Below are positions 26,288 through 35,756 of a DNA stretch of 64,000 nt, piece by piece. Position 1 is the stretch's first letter, and every line of letters starts with the position of its first letter. The stretch covers positions 186,001 to 250,000 of the forward strand of contig NZ_JAGGKD010000002.1 in assembly GCF_017873415.1 (NCBI RefSeq), written 5' to 3'. Source of the DNA: Methanolobus bombayensis. GTDB lineage: Archaea > Halobacteriota > Methanosarcinia > Methanosarcinales > Methanosarcinaceae. A program made the position numbers and the translations under genes. The notes under the pieces are model-generated. The model saw only the letters and a program-made list of their open reading frames with translations. It searched no databases and was not told the DNA's origin.

Positions 26288-28627
26288 TTGTCAAACAAAA
26301 ACACCGTGCATGATGATTCTACCGAAACAAAGCTTCTTCAGCAAATAGCCTCCAATTTCCCTGGAAGAAATTACCAGCAGAATTTCCTCAGTGTTTTGAA
26401 AAGCAGCAGTTCTGTTTATCATGGGGAACTTCTAAGGACCGCCAGAATGCTGCTTGATAAAAACTGGATGCTTGCAGGGCTTTTCTTTGAAAATATCTCT
26501 TTTGCAGCAGAAAATACAAATCCCGAAGGGATCAGGAAATGGGCAGGTATCGGGATAAAGATATTTGATAAAAATAAAGATTTTGCAATAACTTATTTTT
26601 CTTGTTCAGCTCCTTTATTAGAAAAGCTGGATCTTAGTGAACTTGAAGAGTGGGCTTTGAACGGTCTTTCTATCTCTGAAAAGGACCAATCCCTTGGAAA
26701 GTCCTATTTTTCCCTAAAATCAGAAGCTTCTCAGGAATTAATTGAAAAACTTACAGGTTCAGTGGCGTTGAGTGAGATAATAAACATTCTAAGATATTAC
26801 GCTCTTGGACTTTCAGGTGTCAATTTTAATATTCTTTCCCGCACAGCTTTAGGAAAAGAGTTTGATGGCGATTCTATAAATCCTGTGATTGCAGGCAATA
26901 CTATCTACCTTGCTCCCAGGATTAAGAAATATGCGTATTTCGAAGATAATTTTAAGATATACAAATTGAGCATAATGCATGAAGTAGGCCATATTCATTT
27001 CATTTCCAATGAACTGGAACGCGATGGAACGGCAGAATTGATGACTGAAATCCGAAGAAGGTACTCAACAATGAAGAAAAGACTACCTCTTTCCGGGATG
27101 CAGGCAGAGGGCATAATTGCTATTTCAGATGTCATATCCCTTTTTCCAAATCAGGATTTGGCAGGGACTATACTTGGTGTTCTTGAGGATGCCAGGGTCG
27201 AGTACATGATAATGGAGCGGTACAGGGGAGTCAGGGGCGACCTTGAAAAAATAAGGTATCAGATGCTACTGACAAGACCCGTTCCTAAAGGCAATATTGA
27301 AGAGTTCATGGAAGCACTTCTCTGGATTTCCATTGGGCATGAACCAGTTTATGATTTAAACAAAGGAACAAAGCTTCTTCTAGCTCAGATAAGACCATTG
27401 CTTGAAGAAAGTGTTTTCAGAGACGATTCATCTGTACTCGATTCCTTTAAAGCAACATTCAACATATACAAAATACTCGATGAGCATGAAGGACCATTAA
27501 GCCAGAAAGAGTATGGGGTTCTGAAAAACCTCGATTACCGTGGTGTAAGCATCGGAGCGTATAACAGGAAGAATTCTTTATCTGCCTGTTCAAATGAGAA
27601 TATTATCAGAAATTTCATTCCTGAAAGCAAACCGGAACTGACAGAAGAACAAGAACTTCTGCATGAAGAAAAGGCAAAATTTCAACCCACTTATGCTGAG
27701 AAAAAGAACTGGAACATACTTGGAAGCTACATGTATGATGAATGGGACGGTATTATCAATGATTATAAAACAGACTGGTGTACTGTCAATGAGGTTGAAC
27801 CTTTTGGAATGTCAGGCGGGTACTATGATGAAGCTTCAGAACAATACAGGAACGAAATCGCACTAATCAAACAGGTTTTCAGCAGAATGAGACCTGAAAC
27901 ATTTCGCAGAATGAAAAAGCAAAGTGATGGAACAGAGATAGATATAGATTCTTGCATTGATTCCATTATACAGAAGAAATGTGGGGTCAATCCCGACGAT
28001 GGGCTTTACATGAGATGGGATAAACATGATAGGGATGTCGCCACACTTTTTCTGGTAGATGTGAGCTATTCTACCCACAAACCAGTGAACTTTGAAGAAA
28101 AAAGCATACTGGATGTTGAGAAAGATTCCCTTATCATCATGACACAGGCCCTTGAAAGTATTGGTGATAGCTACGGAATTTATGCATTTTCCGGCAAAGA
28201 CAGAGATGATGTAGAATATTTTGCCATAAAGGAGTTCGAAGAGGATTTATCAGATAATGTTGCACGCAGGATTAGTGTACTTGAGCCCGTATCCAATACA
28301 AGACTCGGACCTGCCATCCGGCATTCCATCAGGAAACTGGAAAGAATAGATGCAAAAACAAAGATAATCATACTGCTTTCTGATGGTGAACCCTTCGACA
28401 TCTCCCGGGGAGAGAATGCATATAAAGAAAGCGTTGCTGAAGAAGATACCAGAATTGCGATTATGGAAAGCAATTCAAAGGGAATTAATTTATTCTGCAT
28501 AACCGTTGATCCTGATCCCGGAAAATATCTGGACAATATATTCTCGGATTCAGAATATACTATAATAGATGATGCCAGTTTACTTCCGGAGACCCTTCCG
28601 GTTTTGTATAAGAGGATAACAACCTAA
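26288..28627 (+). CDS. VWA-domain protein of the NorD/CbbO type with an HExxH motif
   Basis: This protein of about 779 residues starts at a TTG preceded by GGAGTG. The N-terminal half is helical and includes HEVGHIHF (231-238), a zincin-like HExxH motif. The C-terminal von Willebrand A domain carries the MIDAS DxSxS at D591 (VDVSYS), and a conserved LLSDGEPFDI follows. The overall layout resembles NorD/CbbO proteins, which pair with MoxR-type AAA+ proteins (NorQ/CbbQ) to remodel metalloenzymes, including RuBisCO activation by CbbQO. A RuBisCO gene lies 1.8 kb away, but no AAA+ partner is visible. Function here is inferred. Confidence 0.75.
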   Translation: MSNKNTVHDDSTETKLLQQIASNFPGRNYQQNFLSVLKSSSSVYHGELLRTARMLLDKNWMLAGLFFENISFAAENTNPEGIRKWAGIGIKIFDKNKDFAITYFSCSAPLLEKLDLSELEEWALNGLSISEKDQSLGKSYFSLKSEASQELIEKLTGSVALSEIINILRYYALGLSGVNFNILSRTALGKEFDGDSINPVIAGNTIYLAPRIKKYAYFEDNFKIYKLSIMHEVGHIHFISNELERDGTAELMTEIRRRYSTMKKRLPLSGMQAEGIIAISDVISLFPNQDLAGTILGVLEDARVEYMIMERYRGVRGDLEKIRYQMLLTRPVPKGNIEEFMEALLWISIGHEPVYDLNKGTKLLLAQIRPLLEESVFRDDSSVLDSFKATFNIYKILDEHEGPLSQKEYGVLKNLDYRGVSIGAYNRKNSLSACSNENIIRNFIPESKPELTEEQELLHEEKAKFQPTYAEKKNWNILGSYMYDEWDGIINDYKTDWCTVNEVEPFGMSGGYYDEASEQYRNEIALIKQVFSRMRPETFRRMKKQSDGTEIDIDSCIDSIIQKKCGVNPDDGLYMRWDKHDRDVATLFLVDVSYSTHKPVNFEEKSILDVEKDSLIIMTQALESIGDSYGIYAFSGKDRDDVEYFAIKEFEEDLSDNVARRISVLEPVSNTRLGPAIRHSIRKLERIDAKTKIIILLSDGEPFDISRGENAYKESVAEEDTRIAIMESNSKGINLFCITVDPDPGKYLDNIFSDSEYTIIDDASLLPETLPVLYKRITT

Positions 28628-28757
28628 TCCAAACTTATTTTCAATATGTTTATCCTCAACCTCCTTGTTTTATTATAAGGTAATCGTTATCACCAAAACA
28701 ACTAAGTAAGGCCGAGACCCTCCTTTGCTCCAGAAGTCAGAATTAAGAGTTGATAAT

Positions 28758-29183
28758 ATGGCGATTAAAGAAGGAGATACAGTAAAGGTAGAATATGTCG
28801 GTTTACTTGATGATGGTTCTGTTTTTGATGCTTCAGAGACACATGGCCAGCCTTTAGAATTTACAGTGGGTGGCGGCAATGTAATAAAGGGTTTTGATGA
28901 CGCAGTGAGAGGTCTTGAGGTTGGTGAGGAAAAAGAATTCAGACTTGAGCCTGAAGATGCATATGGTGAATACAAGGATGCTTTGATAGATACTGTATCA
29001 AGGGATCTTGTAAAGTCAAGTATGGAGATGGAAGTTGGTAAGACATTCTGGGTTCAGGCTCCTCATGGTCAGACAATTCCTGCCAAAATAATCGATCTTA
29101 CAGAAGATGAAGTTACTTTTGATCTAAACCATCCTCTTGCAGGTAAGGCTCTTACATTTAAGATTATAATTGTTGAAGCTTGA
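28758..29183 (+). CDS. FKBP-type peptidyl-prolyl cis-trans isomerase (SlyD-like)
   Basis: The protein has 141 residues from ATG 28758. MAIKEGDTVKVEYVGLLDDG, then GSVFDASE and GGGNVIKGFDDAVRGLEVGE are the FKBP core. The insert between about 70 and 120 is the insert-in-flap chaperone domain of archaeal and SlyD FKBPs. NHPLAGKALTFKI is the conserved final strand. It catalyses prolyl isomerisation and assists folding in the cytoplasm. An upstream in-frame ATG (28725) is less likely because the family starts at MAIKEGD. Confidence 0.94.
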   Translation: MAIKEGDTVKVEYVGLLDDGSVFDASETHGQPLEFTVGGGNVIKGFDDAVRGLEVGEEKEFRLEPEDAYGEYKDALIDTVSRDLVKSSMEMEVGKTFWVQAPHGQTIPAKIIDLTEDEVTFDLNHPLAGKALTFKIIIVEA

Positions 29184-29494
29184 TATGGCACAATTATTTA
29201 AAACATAACTAACAGTCTAAATTGAGAATATGATGATGATGATACTCATTATATAGTAGAGTATGCATATATTTATATATCTGAATAATATACTATGAAC
29301 TGCAGTCATTCAAGCTGAACATGCAGAAGATTGCATGACCATTCGGTGGTACGATATGGCCTTGATTGGAAGAAACTAAAGTAAAATTACAAAAGCACAT
29401 GAACGCTAACAAACCACCACATTACTCCCACAACCACACACAAGGTTTGTTACGTTCAGGCTTTAGTAACATTTATTATTCAAATTAATAGTGG
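29184..29494. other. Intergenic stretch without a recognised gene
   Basis: The region begins with an AT-rich part containing TATATTTATATAT, then a less AT-rich part with ACCACCACATTACTCCC and a short frame of 29 codons. No convincing gene is present. It leads into an IS200/IS605-like end at 29495-29542 and may be remnant mobile DNA. Confidence 0.35.
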
Positions 29495-29542
29495 AGTATG
29501 AGCAAAGGGGATTCAGGTCTTTAAGACCGGGGTTATTGTCAA
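29495..29542 (+). mobile_element. Possible IS200/IS605-type right-end remnant
   Basis: The sequence GGGGATTCAGGTCTTTAAGACC-GGGG then TTATTGTCAA contains the perfect palindrome GGTCTT-T-AAGACC (29516-29528). Ends of IS605-group tnpB elements in methanogens have the form GGAATCCC-hairpin-GGGG...GTCAA (from memory of such elements). No tnpA or tnpB is left nearby, so this would be a solo end. Confidence 0.35.
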
Positions 29543-29637
29543 AGAGAATTCCCATAAGCCTTCTCTTCTCTCTGATTTACTTTTTATTTTTCTGTATGAA
29601 TCAATTATTATATTACTGGTTATTGATAGTCAAGATA

Positions 29638-30417
29638 TTAATGCACCAATGAACCAAACACTACGAAAAGCATCGCAGTGGCAACAAAGTTGGCTATGAT
29701 GGAGTACTCCAGTCCTTTTTTCCAGTATATCCAACCAAAACCGGTTCCTGCAACCCAGTTAAAGACAGCAATACGCATAGCAAGTGCAATATCCATGTTT
29801 TCTCTGGAGAAAAACAGGTAAATAAGGGCATAAATAGAACTTACTATTATAATCGAGATCCATACACCAATATCAGTAGGATTACCTTGTGAAGTTTTCT
29901 TTATTTTCCAGGAGATCCAAACCAGAAGTGTCACTAAAAAAAATCTCAAAACAATCTCTTCGACCACGCTTATATAAACCGAATATAAAATCCGCTCCCA
30001 TAGAGGGGGAGTTGTCAGATAGATCAGCAATGATTCCGAATATCTCGTAAATATAAGTGTGTCAAGAATCAGAATAAACAGAGATATGATTATACCAAAT
30101 ATTAAAGATTGTGTGAATGCAGGTTTAAAATCAAAAGGTAAATGCCTATCTTCAAAAAGAGAATTGAGTACAGGTGTTTTCAGACCAACTTTTTTGCCAA
30201 GGTAAAGGCCTGTGAATATACCTGCAAGGAATATCACTGTTGATCTGGCAAACTGTGAAGCAAGGATAACCGGCACTGCCATGGCCTGGTCATACAGTGC
30301 ATCACCTGACATCGTTATGGCATATGGAAGTGCTGCCAGTAATGAGAATTCAGCCACCATGAACAGTAGCCAGTAGATATTCCAGTCTACAACATCTCTG
30401 ATATCTTTGAACTTCAT
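29638..30417 (-). CDS. CPBP-family intramembrane protease-like protein
   Basis: This 259-residue protein has about seven hydrophobic segments. VVEEIVLRFFL (near residue 160) matches the EExxxR motif of CPBP (CAAX protease/bacteriocin-processing) membrane glutamic proteases. The later motifs (FxxxH, HxxxN) are weaker: VFNWVAGTGFGWIYW and IANFVATAMLF. It lies 32 nt downstream of rbcL in the same direction. The substrate is unknown. Confidence 0.7.
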   Translation of the reverse strand: MKFKDIRDVVDWNIYWLLFMVAEFSLLAALPYAITMSGDALYDQAMAVPVILASQFARSTVIFLAGIFTGLYLGKKVGLKTPVLNSLFEDRHLPFDFKPAFTQSLIFGIIISLFILILDTLIFTRYSESLLIYLTTPPLWERILYSVYISVVEEIVLRFFLVTLLVWISWKIKKTSQGNPTDIGVWISIIIVSSIYALIYLFFSRENMDIALAMRIAVFNWVAGTGFGWIYWKKGLEYSIIANFVATAMLFVVFGSLVH

Positions 30418-30449
30418 TCCTGCCAGCCTGTTCTATTAAAAATTAAAAA

Positions 30450-31889
30450 TCACATGGCGTCCTTTGACGCTTTAGTGAAGTATTCTATTGCCTGTTCCAG
30501 TTCTTTATGATTCTTTGCGTATTCTTCAATATCTATGTTCTGAAGATAAGCCTCACATGCCTGTACAAGAGCCTTAGCTCCGTCCTGGGTTCCTCCCGGA
30601 TGTGCATGAACACCTGATCCCATGGTGGTGATGAAATCAACATTTCCCATTACATCAATAAAAGGCTTTAGTCTTACAGGATTCAGACCACCTGAGACAA
30701 TTGGACAACACTTCTTCATACCTCTCCAGCTATCATCCTCCAGTACAACATGGTGAGCAATATCTTCATTTACGATATTGATGGCATCCTTGTCGGAATC
30801 AGGGATCTTAGACCAGCTCTGTTTGAAAAAGTGGCCTTCTGCACTCATGTACTGTATCTCGTGTGCTGCAACAACGTCCTCCTCAGGAGTTCCTTTCATC
30901 TTTCCTACACCTGCTGTTCCTGTGTGAATGCCTGATGAACCGGCAAGTCTTGCAAACTTAGAGAGAACAAGCACTGAGAATCCAAGTGGGTTTTCAGGTC
31001 TTGTAAATGCTCCATGAGCTGCTCTGTGGAAGTGAATGAAAACACCGGGATACCTCCTTCTGAGTGTCTGAACAGCCATCCAGCCCGCTGTAATTCCATC
31101 GATGAGGAATGCATAACTTCCAGGCTCAAACCCTGCATTGACTATCATTTCACATCTTTCGATCATGGTGTCAAAGTCAGCAGCAGAAACGTTAAATGAA
31201 TGTACTTTTTTGTGTCCGGTCTCACGAACAGCTTTGTCCATAGCTTCTTTCACATGTTTTACCATTTTGTCGTAGGGACAGAAATCCTGATTGGCCTGTG
31301 GTTCATCGTTCTTAACAAAATCGCCGCCACCTGCCCAGAAATCATAACATACTTCTGCATACTCAGCAGATGTTAGTCCCATCTTTGGTTTGACTATTGT
31401 TCCAAGGATAGGTCTGTCGTAGACATCAAGATATTTTCTCATATCATCAACTGTGTAGCCCGGGCCATCATACTGTTCAAGCATTGATGGTGGGAACCAC
31501 ACATCCAGAAGTTTCAGGGCTGCAACTTCCTTCATTCCGAGAATATTACCCACTATATAGGTGAGTATATTCTGTACATTTCCTCCCCTGTCAAAAAGTC
31601 TCCATGGATATGCTATCCACACAAGTTCACGGTCTGTGTCTAGCTGATACACAAGGGCATTCATGACCCTTGAAAAAGGGGTTTCTGTATTAACCTTAAA
31701 ATTAGTACCTGTTGATGACTCTGCTGCAACTTCAGCTGCAGCCTGTAACATGTTGAATTTCCCCCCGGGTTTCAGATGGAAAACACCGAGCAGATATTCA
31801 CCGTTTGTCGGATCGGGCAATTCCAGATTAACATATGCTTCCTGTTTGGAGTTAAGCGATTTGACCAGATCTTCTTGAATCGAACTCAT
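30450..31889 (-). CDS. rbcL: Ribulose-1,5-bisphosphate carboxylase/oxygenase, form II/III
   Basis: The protein has 479 residues from the ATG at 31889, matching the known start MSSIQEDLVKSL; an upstream ATG seven codons earlier is unlikely. Active-site residues are all present: K167 in VKPKMGL, K193/D195/E196 in GGDFVKNDE (K193 is the carbamylated Lys), H288 in HFHR, loop-6 K330 in GVGKMKG, and SGG at 399-401. An insert around 350-390 matches the assembly-domain region described for the Methanococcoides burtonii enzyme. In archaea this enzyme works in nucleoside-phosphate salvage or related carbon routes, not a full Calvin cycle. The AMP phosphorylase and R15P isomerase genes are not nearby. 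Confidence 0.97.
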   Translation of the reverse strand: MSSIQEDLVKSLNSKQEAYVNLELPDPTNGEYLLGVFHLKPGGKFNMLQAAAEVAAESSTGTNFKVNTETPFSRVMNALVYQLDTDRELVWIAYPWRLFDRGGNVQNILTYIVGNILGMKEVAALKLLDVWFPPSMLEQYDGPGYTVDDMRKYLDVYDRPILGTIVKPKMGLTSAEYAEVCYDFWAGGGDFVKNDEPQANQDFCPYDKMVKHVKEAMDKAVRETGHKKVHSFNVSAADFDTMIERCEMIVNAGFEPGSYAFLIDGITAGWMAVQTLRRRYPGVFIHFHRAAHGAFTRPENPLGFSVLVLSKFARLAGSSGIHTGTAGVGKMKGTPEEDVVAAHEIQYMSAEGHFFKQSWSKIPDSDKDAINIVNEDIAHHVVLEDDSWRGMKKCCPIVSGGLNPVRLKPFIDVMGNVDFITTMGSGVHAHPGGTQDGAKALVQACEAYLQNIDIEEYAKNHKELEQAIEYFTKASKDAM

Positions 31890-32044
31890 ATAGTAAAAAA
31901 GAGCATGCAATCTATTTTAGTTTTTGGCAAGTTGCAGCTTACTCAGTTTATTTAATAATGTCTTAAAAAGACATAACTTTTAATAGAATATGATCTATTC
32001 GTTAATTATTCTTACTTATATAATATAAATTAGAAAGTGATCAA

Positions 32045-32776
32045 ATGGAATATGGTAATCTTTTAGGCAATTCACTGAAAACAGTTATGAGTAATTTTGT
32101 TGCGTATGGAGTAGCGACCATAGTTCTTACTATCGGATCAATGCTTGTCATTACTGCCCCACCTTTACTTTACGGATTTATTATAATGCTTGTGAGAGGA
32201 TCAAGGCAGGAAATGGTAAAGTGTATGGATATTCTGGATGGATTCAGATTCGGTAATTTTGTCCGTAGCTGGAAATACATGCTTTTTGTTATGATAATCG
32301 GTGTTTTGGTGGCAATTGTGGCAATGATATTACTTTTTATTGTGGGATTGCTTTCATTTGGTTTTATAGTTGCAGCAGGTTCCTTTTTACCAGAATCAGT
32401 AAGTATAGCAATAGCAGCCATACTCTATCTTGTAGTTATCTGTATTGTTCTGATCCCATTCTTTTTCATGCTATACCTGCTTCCCCTCTATGTCATCAAA
32501 GGATATGATGTAACGGATGCTTTTTCAGAAAGCACCAGAATAGTAAAAGCAAATATCATGACAAGTGTGATTATAAGCCTTATAGTAGGTGTTCTGTCAC
32601 TTATGGGCTCATTGCCATATTATGTGGGCCTGTTTATGGAATGGCCTTTTGTCCTGAATATGCTAATTTACACGCTGGCTGTTTTAATTACAATGCCGTT
32701 CAGCCAGCAGATTCTTGTGAACACTACACTAGAACTTGGTTCATTCCCTGAACATATAGATGAATCTGATGTATAG
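32045..32776 (+). CDS. Polytopic membrane protein (DUF4013-like)
   Basis: This 243-residue protein has about six hydrophobic helices with a central polar motif KGYDVTDAFSESTRIVKANI. That segment precedes a final membrane pair and is typical of the DUF4013/Yip1-like group of archaeal membrane proteins. It is divergent from rbcL with 155 bp between, AT-rich, so both promoters lie there. The function is unknown. Confidence 0.65.
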   Translation: MEYGNLLGNSLKTVMSNFVAYGVATIVLTIGSMLVITAPPLLYGFIIMLVRGSRQEMVKCMDILDGFRFGNFVRSWKYMLFVMIIGVLVAIVAMILLFIVGLLSFGFIVAAGSFLPESVSIAIAAILYLVVICIVLIPFFFMLYLLPLYVIKGYDVTDAFSESTRIVKANIMTSVIISLIVGVLSLMGSLPYYVGLFMEWPFVLNMLIYTLAVLITMPFSQQILVNTTLELGSFPEHIDESDV

Positions 32777-33050
32777 AACTGCCACAAAAGGCAGCAATAT
32801 TCGTCAAGTATTTATCAGATTTAAATATCTTTTTATTATTATTATTATTAATTGTTATTTAGTTCACTTGGCTTTTCAATCAATAATTTATTGGTTTTAT
32901 AGGCTTAATAGTCATTATGATTAGTTTTAAATACTTAAAATACTATTTGCGCTTTATAATCAACTTATAATCAAAAATATCTGTTTAAAACTGATTATTA
33001 CTATTAATATCCAATATTAAGATTTAATAAATAATCTAAAAGGAGTAGGT
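32777..33050. other. AT-rich leader upstream of the decarboxylase gene
   Basis: There are 274 bp of very AT-rich DNA with a (TTA)n-like run (TTATTATTATTATTATTAATTG near 32832) and repeated AATATC/AATAT steps. A good ribosome binding site AGGAG ends 6 nt before the ATG at 33051. No structured element was recognised. Confidence 0.4.
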
Positions 33051-34223
33051 ATGAGAAAAGCGCAATATAAATTCCATTTAAGTGATTTTATCTCAGAAGA
33101 TGATTTTAAGATAATAAAAGACTTTTCAAAGGATAAAGAAACCCCATTTCTTATTATAGATCTGTCTAAGGTAGAAGAAATGTATGATGAATTGGTCAGA
33201 AACATGCCATATGTTAAAATATATTATGCAGTAAAAGCAAATCCTTTAGATGAGATTATTTCAGCCCTTAGAGATAAAGGTTCTAATTTTGATGCTGCAA
33301 CTGTCTATGAGATAGGCCAGCTTTTGAGACTTGGTGTGAGTCCTGAAAGAATCAGCTACGGCAATACAATCAAAAAAGAAAAAGATATTGCCTATGCATA
33401 TCAAAATGGTATACGCCTTTTTGCGACCGATTCTGAGAGTGATCTGCTAAAGATTGCACGAAATGCTCCAGATTCAAAGGTATTTTTCCGCCTGCTCACA
33501 GAAAGTGATGGTGCAGACTGGCCACTGTCCCGTAAATTCGGAGCACATCCGGATATGATCTATGAGCTTATACTCCAGGCAAAAGAACTGGGACTTGATC
33601 CATATGGTCTTTCTTTCCACGTAGGTTCACAACAACGGGATATAGGGCAATGGGACAATGCCCTTTCAAAATGCAAATATCTGTTTGAAGCCGTGGGACT
33701 TCAGGGCATTGAACTTAAAATGATAAATCTCGGTGGAGGTTTTCCTGCTAAATATGTGTCACCTGCTAATGAACTTGAAACCTATGCACATGAGATACTG
33801 CGCTTCATAAAAGAAGACTTTGGAGATAATCATCCGGAAATCATAATAGAACCTGGACGTTCATTAACGGCAGATGCAGGTGTTATTGTAACAGAAGTCA
33901 TAATGATCTCAAAAAAGGCAAAATTGAATCAGTACAAATGGGTATATCTTGACATAGGAAAATTTGGCGGACTCATAGAGACACTTGATGAATCCATAAA
34001 ATATCCAATATATTCAGAAAGCAAGGGGTTTGAAGAAGAAGTAATTCTGGCCGGTCCTACATGCGACAGTATGGATATTCTCTATGAACGTTACAAATAC
34101 ACTCTGCCCATGGGTCTAAAAGAGAATGAACGACTTTTCATATTCACAGCAGGAGCTTACACACAAAGTTACAGTTCAGTTGCCTTTAATGGTTTTCCAT
34201 CCCTGAAAGCCTATGTAATCTGA
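33051..34223 (+). CDS. PLP-dependent ornithine/lysine-type decarboxylase (fold type III)
   Basis: This 390-residue enzyme has the Orn/DAP/Arg decarboxylase-2 signature: YYAVKAN (PLP lysine, about residue 64), FHVGSQQRD, NLGGGFPA, IIEPGRSL and the active-site Cys in GPTCDSMDILYE. It decarboxylates an amino acid, probably ornithine or lysine, for polyamine synthesis. The CDSxD motif and length fit ornithine/lysine decarboxylase better than diaminopimelate decarboxylase. The substrate cannot be fixed by reading. AGGAGT precedes the start. It is monocistronic. Confidence 0.9.
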   Translation: MRKAQYKFHLSDFISEDDFKIIKDFSKDKETPFLIIDLSKVEEMYDELVRNMPYVKIYYAVKANPLDEIISALRDKGSNFDAATVYEIGQLLRLGVSPERISYGNTIKKEKDIAYAYQNGIRLFATDSESDLLKIARNAPDSKVFFRLLTESDGADWPLSRKFGAHPDMIYELILQAKELGLDPYGLSFHVGSQQRDIGQWDNALSKCKYLFEAVGLQGIELKMINLGGGFPAKYVSPANELETYAHEILRFIKEDFGDNHPEIIIEPGRSLTADAGVIVTEVIMISKKAKLNQYKWVYLDIGKFGGLIETLDESIKYPIYSESKGFEEEVILAGPTCDSMDILYERYKYTLPMGLKENERLFIFTAGAYTQSYSSVAFNGFPSLKAYVI

Positions 34224-34254
34224 TCAATAACAAAAAAACCTTTTATTTTTTACT

Positions 34255-35679
34255 TCAGGCTACGGCCCAGTCACTATAAACATATTCTGTTTCTGCGTTT
34301 GCTCCCAAGGCCCATATTCCTACCCGGTAAGATTCTCCTTCAGGAACACTGAGCCCTGTTACTGTGTAGACCACAGTTTCGTCCACGTCCAGATCAGAAT
34401 CCGTATCTGTTCTGAGTTCATCCCATATCATATTCTCCGTTTTACTTTCAATAGTTGTATAAATAACCACATCCTCAGCAGTTGCCGAGCCAACATTAGT
34501 TACTGCTATTTCAAGGTCTGCATAGGTTACATATCCGTTACCTCTTGCATTTCCACTGAATATTACCATAAGTTGCGGATATGGTTTGGGTAGAGGCTGA
34601 ACCGTGGCTTCAAGGTTGATATATTCATTAGGTACCACACCCACTTCCCAGCCAGTATTTGTGGTCTCAAGATAATAGTATCGAACACCTGAATAATTAT
34701 AATAGCTGCCTTCAAGTGCTTCTGCACCTTTTACACCAATACCCATATGTCCCGGGAATTCAACAAGTGCAACTCCATAACCCATATCATAGAGCAGTGA
34801 TGCCAGAAGAATGGATGAATCCTCGCAATCACCGCCTCCATGATAAAGAGTTTCAAAGGGAAAACGAGGGTATTCATCATAACCTGCAGAAACACTGTCG
34901 CTTACATAAGGAAGGGATTGCACAAAAGCCATTACAATATAGGGGATTTCTTCCCTGCTGTAACCTTTTTCTTCAGCAAGTCCTGTAATCTGTTCTGTGA
35001 TCATGGATATAAGATCATCATCGTAAGGGTCATTTACAAAATGGCTAAAATCCCTGTTACGGATCCTTTGTGAATACAGATCATAAGATTCAGTATCATA
35101 TTTGTATTCAACTGAGAACTCTGTGTTGTCATATTCCCAGCGATAGATACGGTTGATGTTATCACTGTTTATTCTGACATCTATTTCATTATTTTTCCCT
35201 TCATATTTTCCGGTTTCAAGGAATATTGCGGGATATATTGTGTAGCTAATATCCACTGTAAAACTGTTGTCAGCTATTTTAGCAACACTAATGCTGTAGA
35301 TTACATTTTCTCCATTTGTATCTTTTACATTGTATTTTTTGTTTAAAACCAAGATCCTGGTGTTATATTCATTTCCATCTTTCCTGAAGGATACACGTAT
35401 GTTTTCACTTTGTTTGTTTATTTCCAGAATTTTAATTGAGTAACCATTATCGATTTCCAGGACCTGGGTTGTTTTGAGTGTTTGTGTGTAGTTTACAGAA
35501 TTTGAATCTGATGATAAACCAGACAATTCAGAATCAAGTGTTTCATCAATACTCGAATGCATGCCTGTATCCCTGTTTTCTGATACATCCTGTGTTTCAT
35601 TATAGATGCATCCGGAAGAAAACACAAACAAAAGAATAGTAATTAGAAAAACTGCCAGAATACTGTCATGTCTCTGTAT
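34255..35679 (-). CDS. Lipoprotein with transglutaminase-like domain; start codon abnormal
   Basis: The protein has about 474 residues. The N-terminus reads QRHDSILAVFLITILLFVFSSGC, a lipoprotein signal peptide with a C after SSG. The middle has a transglutaminase-like core: GGDCEDSSILLASLL (Cys), PGHMGIGV (His) and a late Asp region. A C-terminal beta-sandwich domain follows (YADLEIAVTNVGSATAEDV). The frame has no ATG before the signal peptide. A good GGTGA site at 35686-35690 is followed 6 nt later by ATA, so an ATG-to-ATA change or an unusual start is likely. A TTG at 35631 would cut off most of the signal. Probably membrane-anchored outside the cell. Confidence 0.72.
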   Translation of the reverse strand: MQRHDSILAVFLITILLFVFSSGCIYNETQDVSENRDTGMHSSIDETLDSELSGLSSDSNSVNYTQTLKTTQVLEIDNGYSIKILEINKQSENIRVSFRKDGNEYNTRILVLNKKYNVKDTNGENVIYSISVAKIADNSFTVDISYTIYPAIFLETGKYEGKNNEIDVRINSDNINRIYRWEYDNTEFSVEYKYDTESYDLYSQRIRNRDFSHFVNDPYDDDLISMITEQITGLAEEKGYSREEIPYIVMAFVQSLPYVSDSVSAGYDEYPRFPFETLYHGGGDCEDSSILLASLLYDMGYGVALVEFPGHMGIGVKGAEALEGSYYNYSGVRYYYLETTNTGWEVGVVPNEYINLEATVQPLPKPYPQLMVIFSGNARGNGYVTYADLEIAVTNVGSATAEDVVIYTTIESKTENMIWDELRTDTDSDLDVDETVVYTVTGLSVPEGESYRVGIWALGANAETEYVYSDWAVA

Positions 35680-35756
35680 ATCAGGTCACCTTTTTTTATT
35701 GCTTAAGATGATAATTGTTTTGTCTGTATACTATTTCAGTATATCTAAAATGATAT

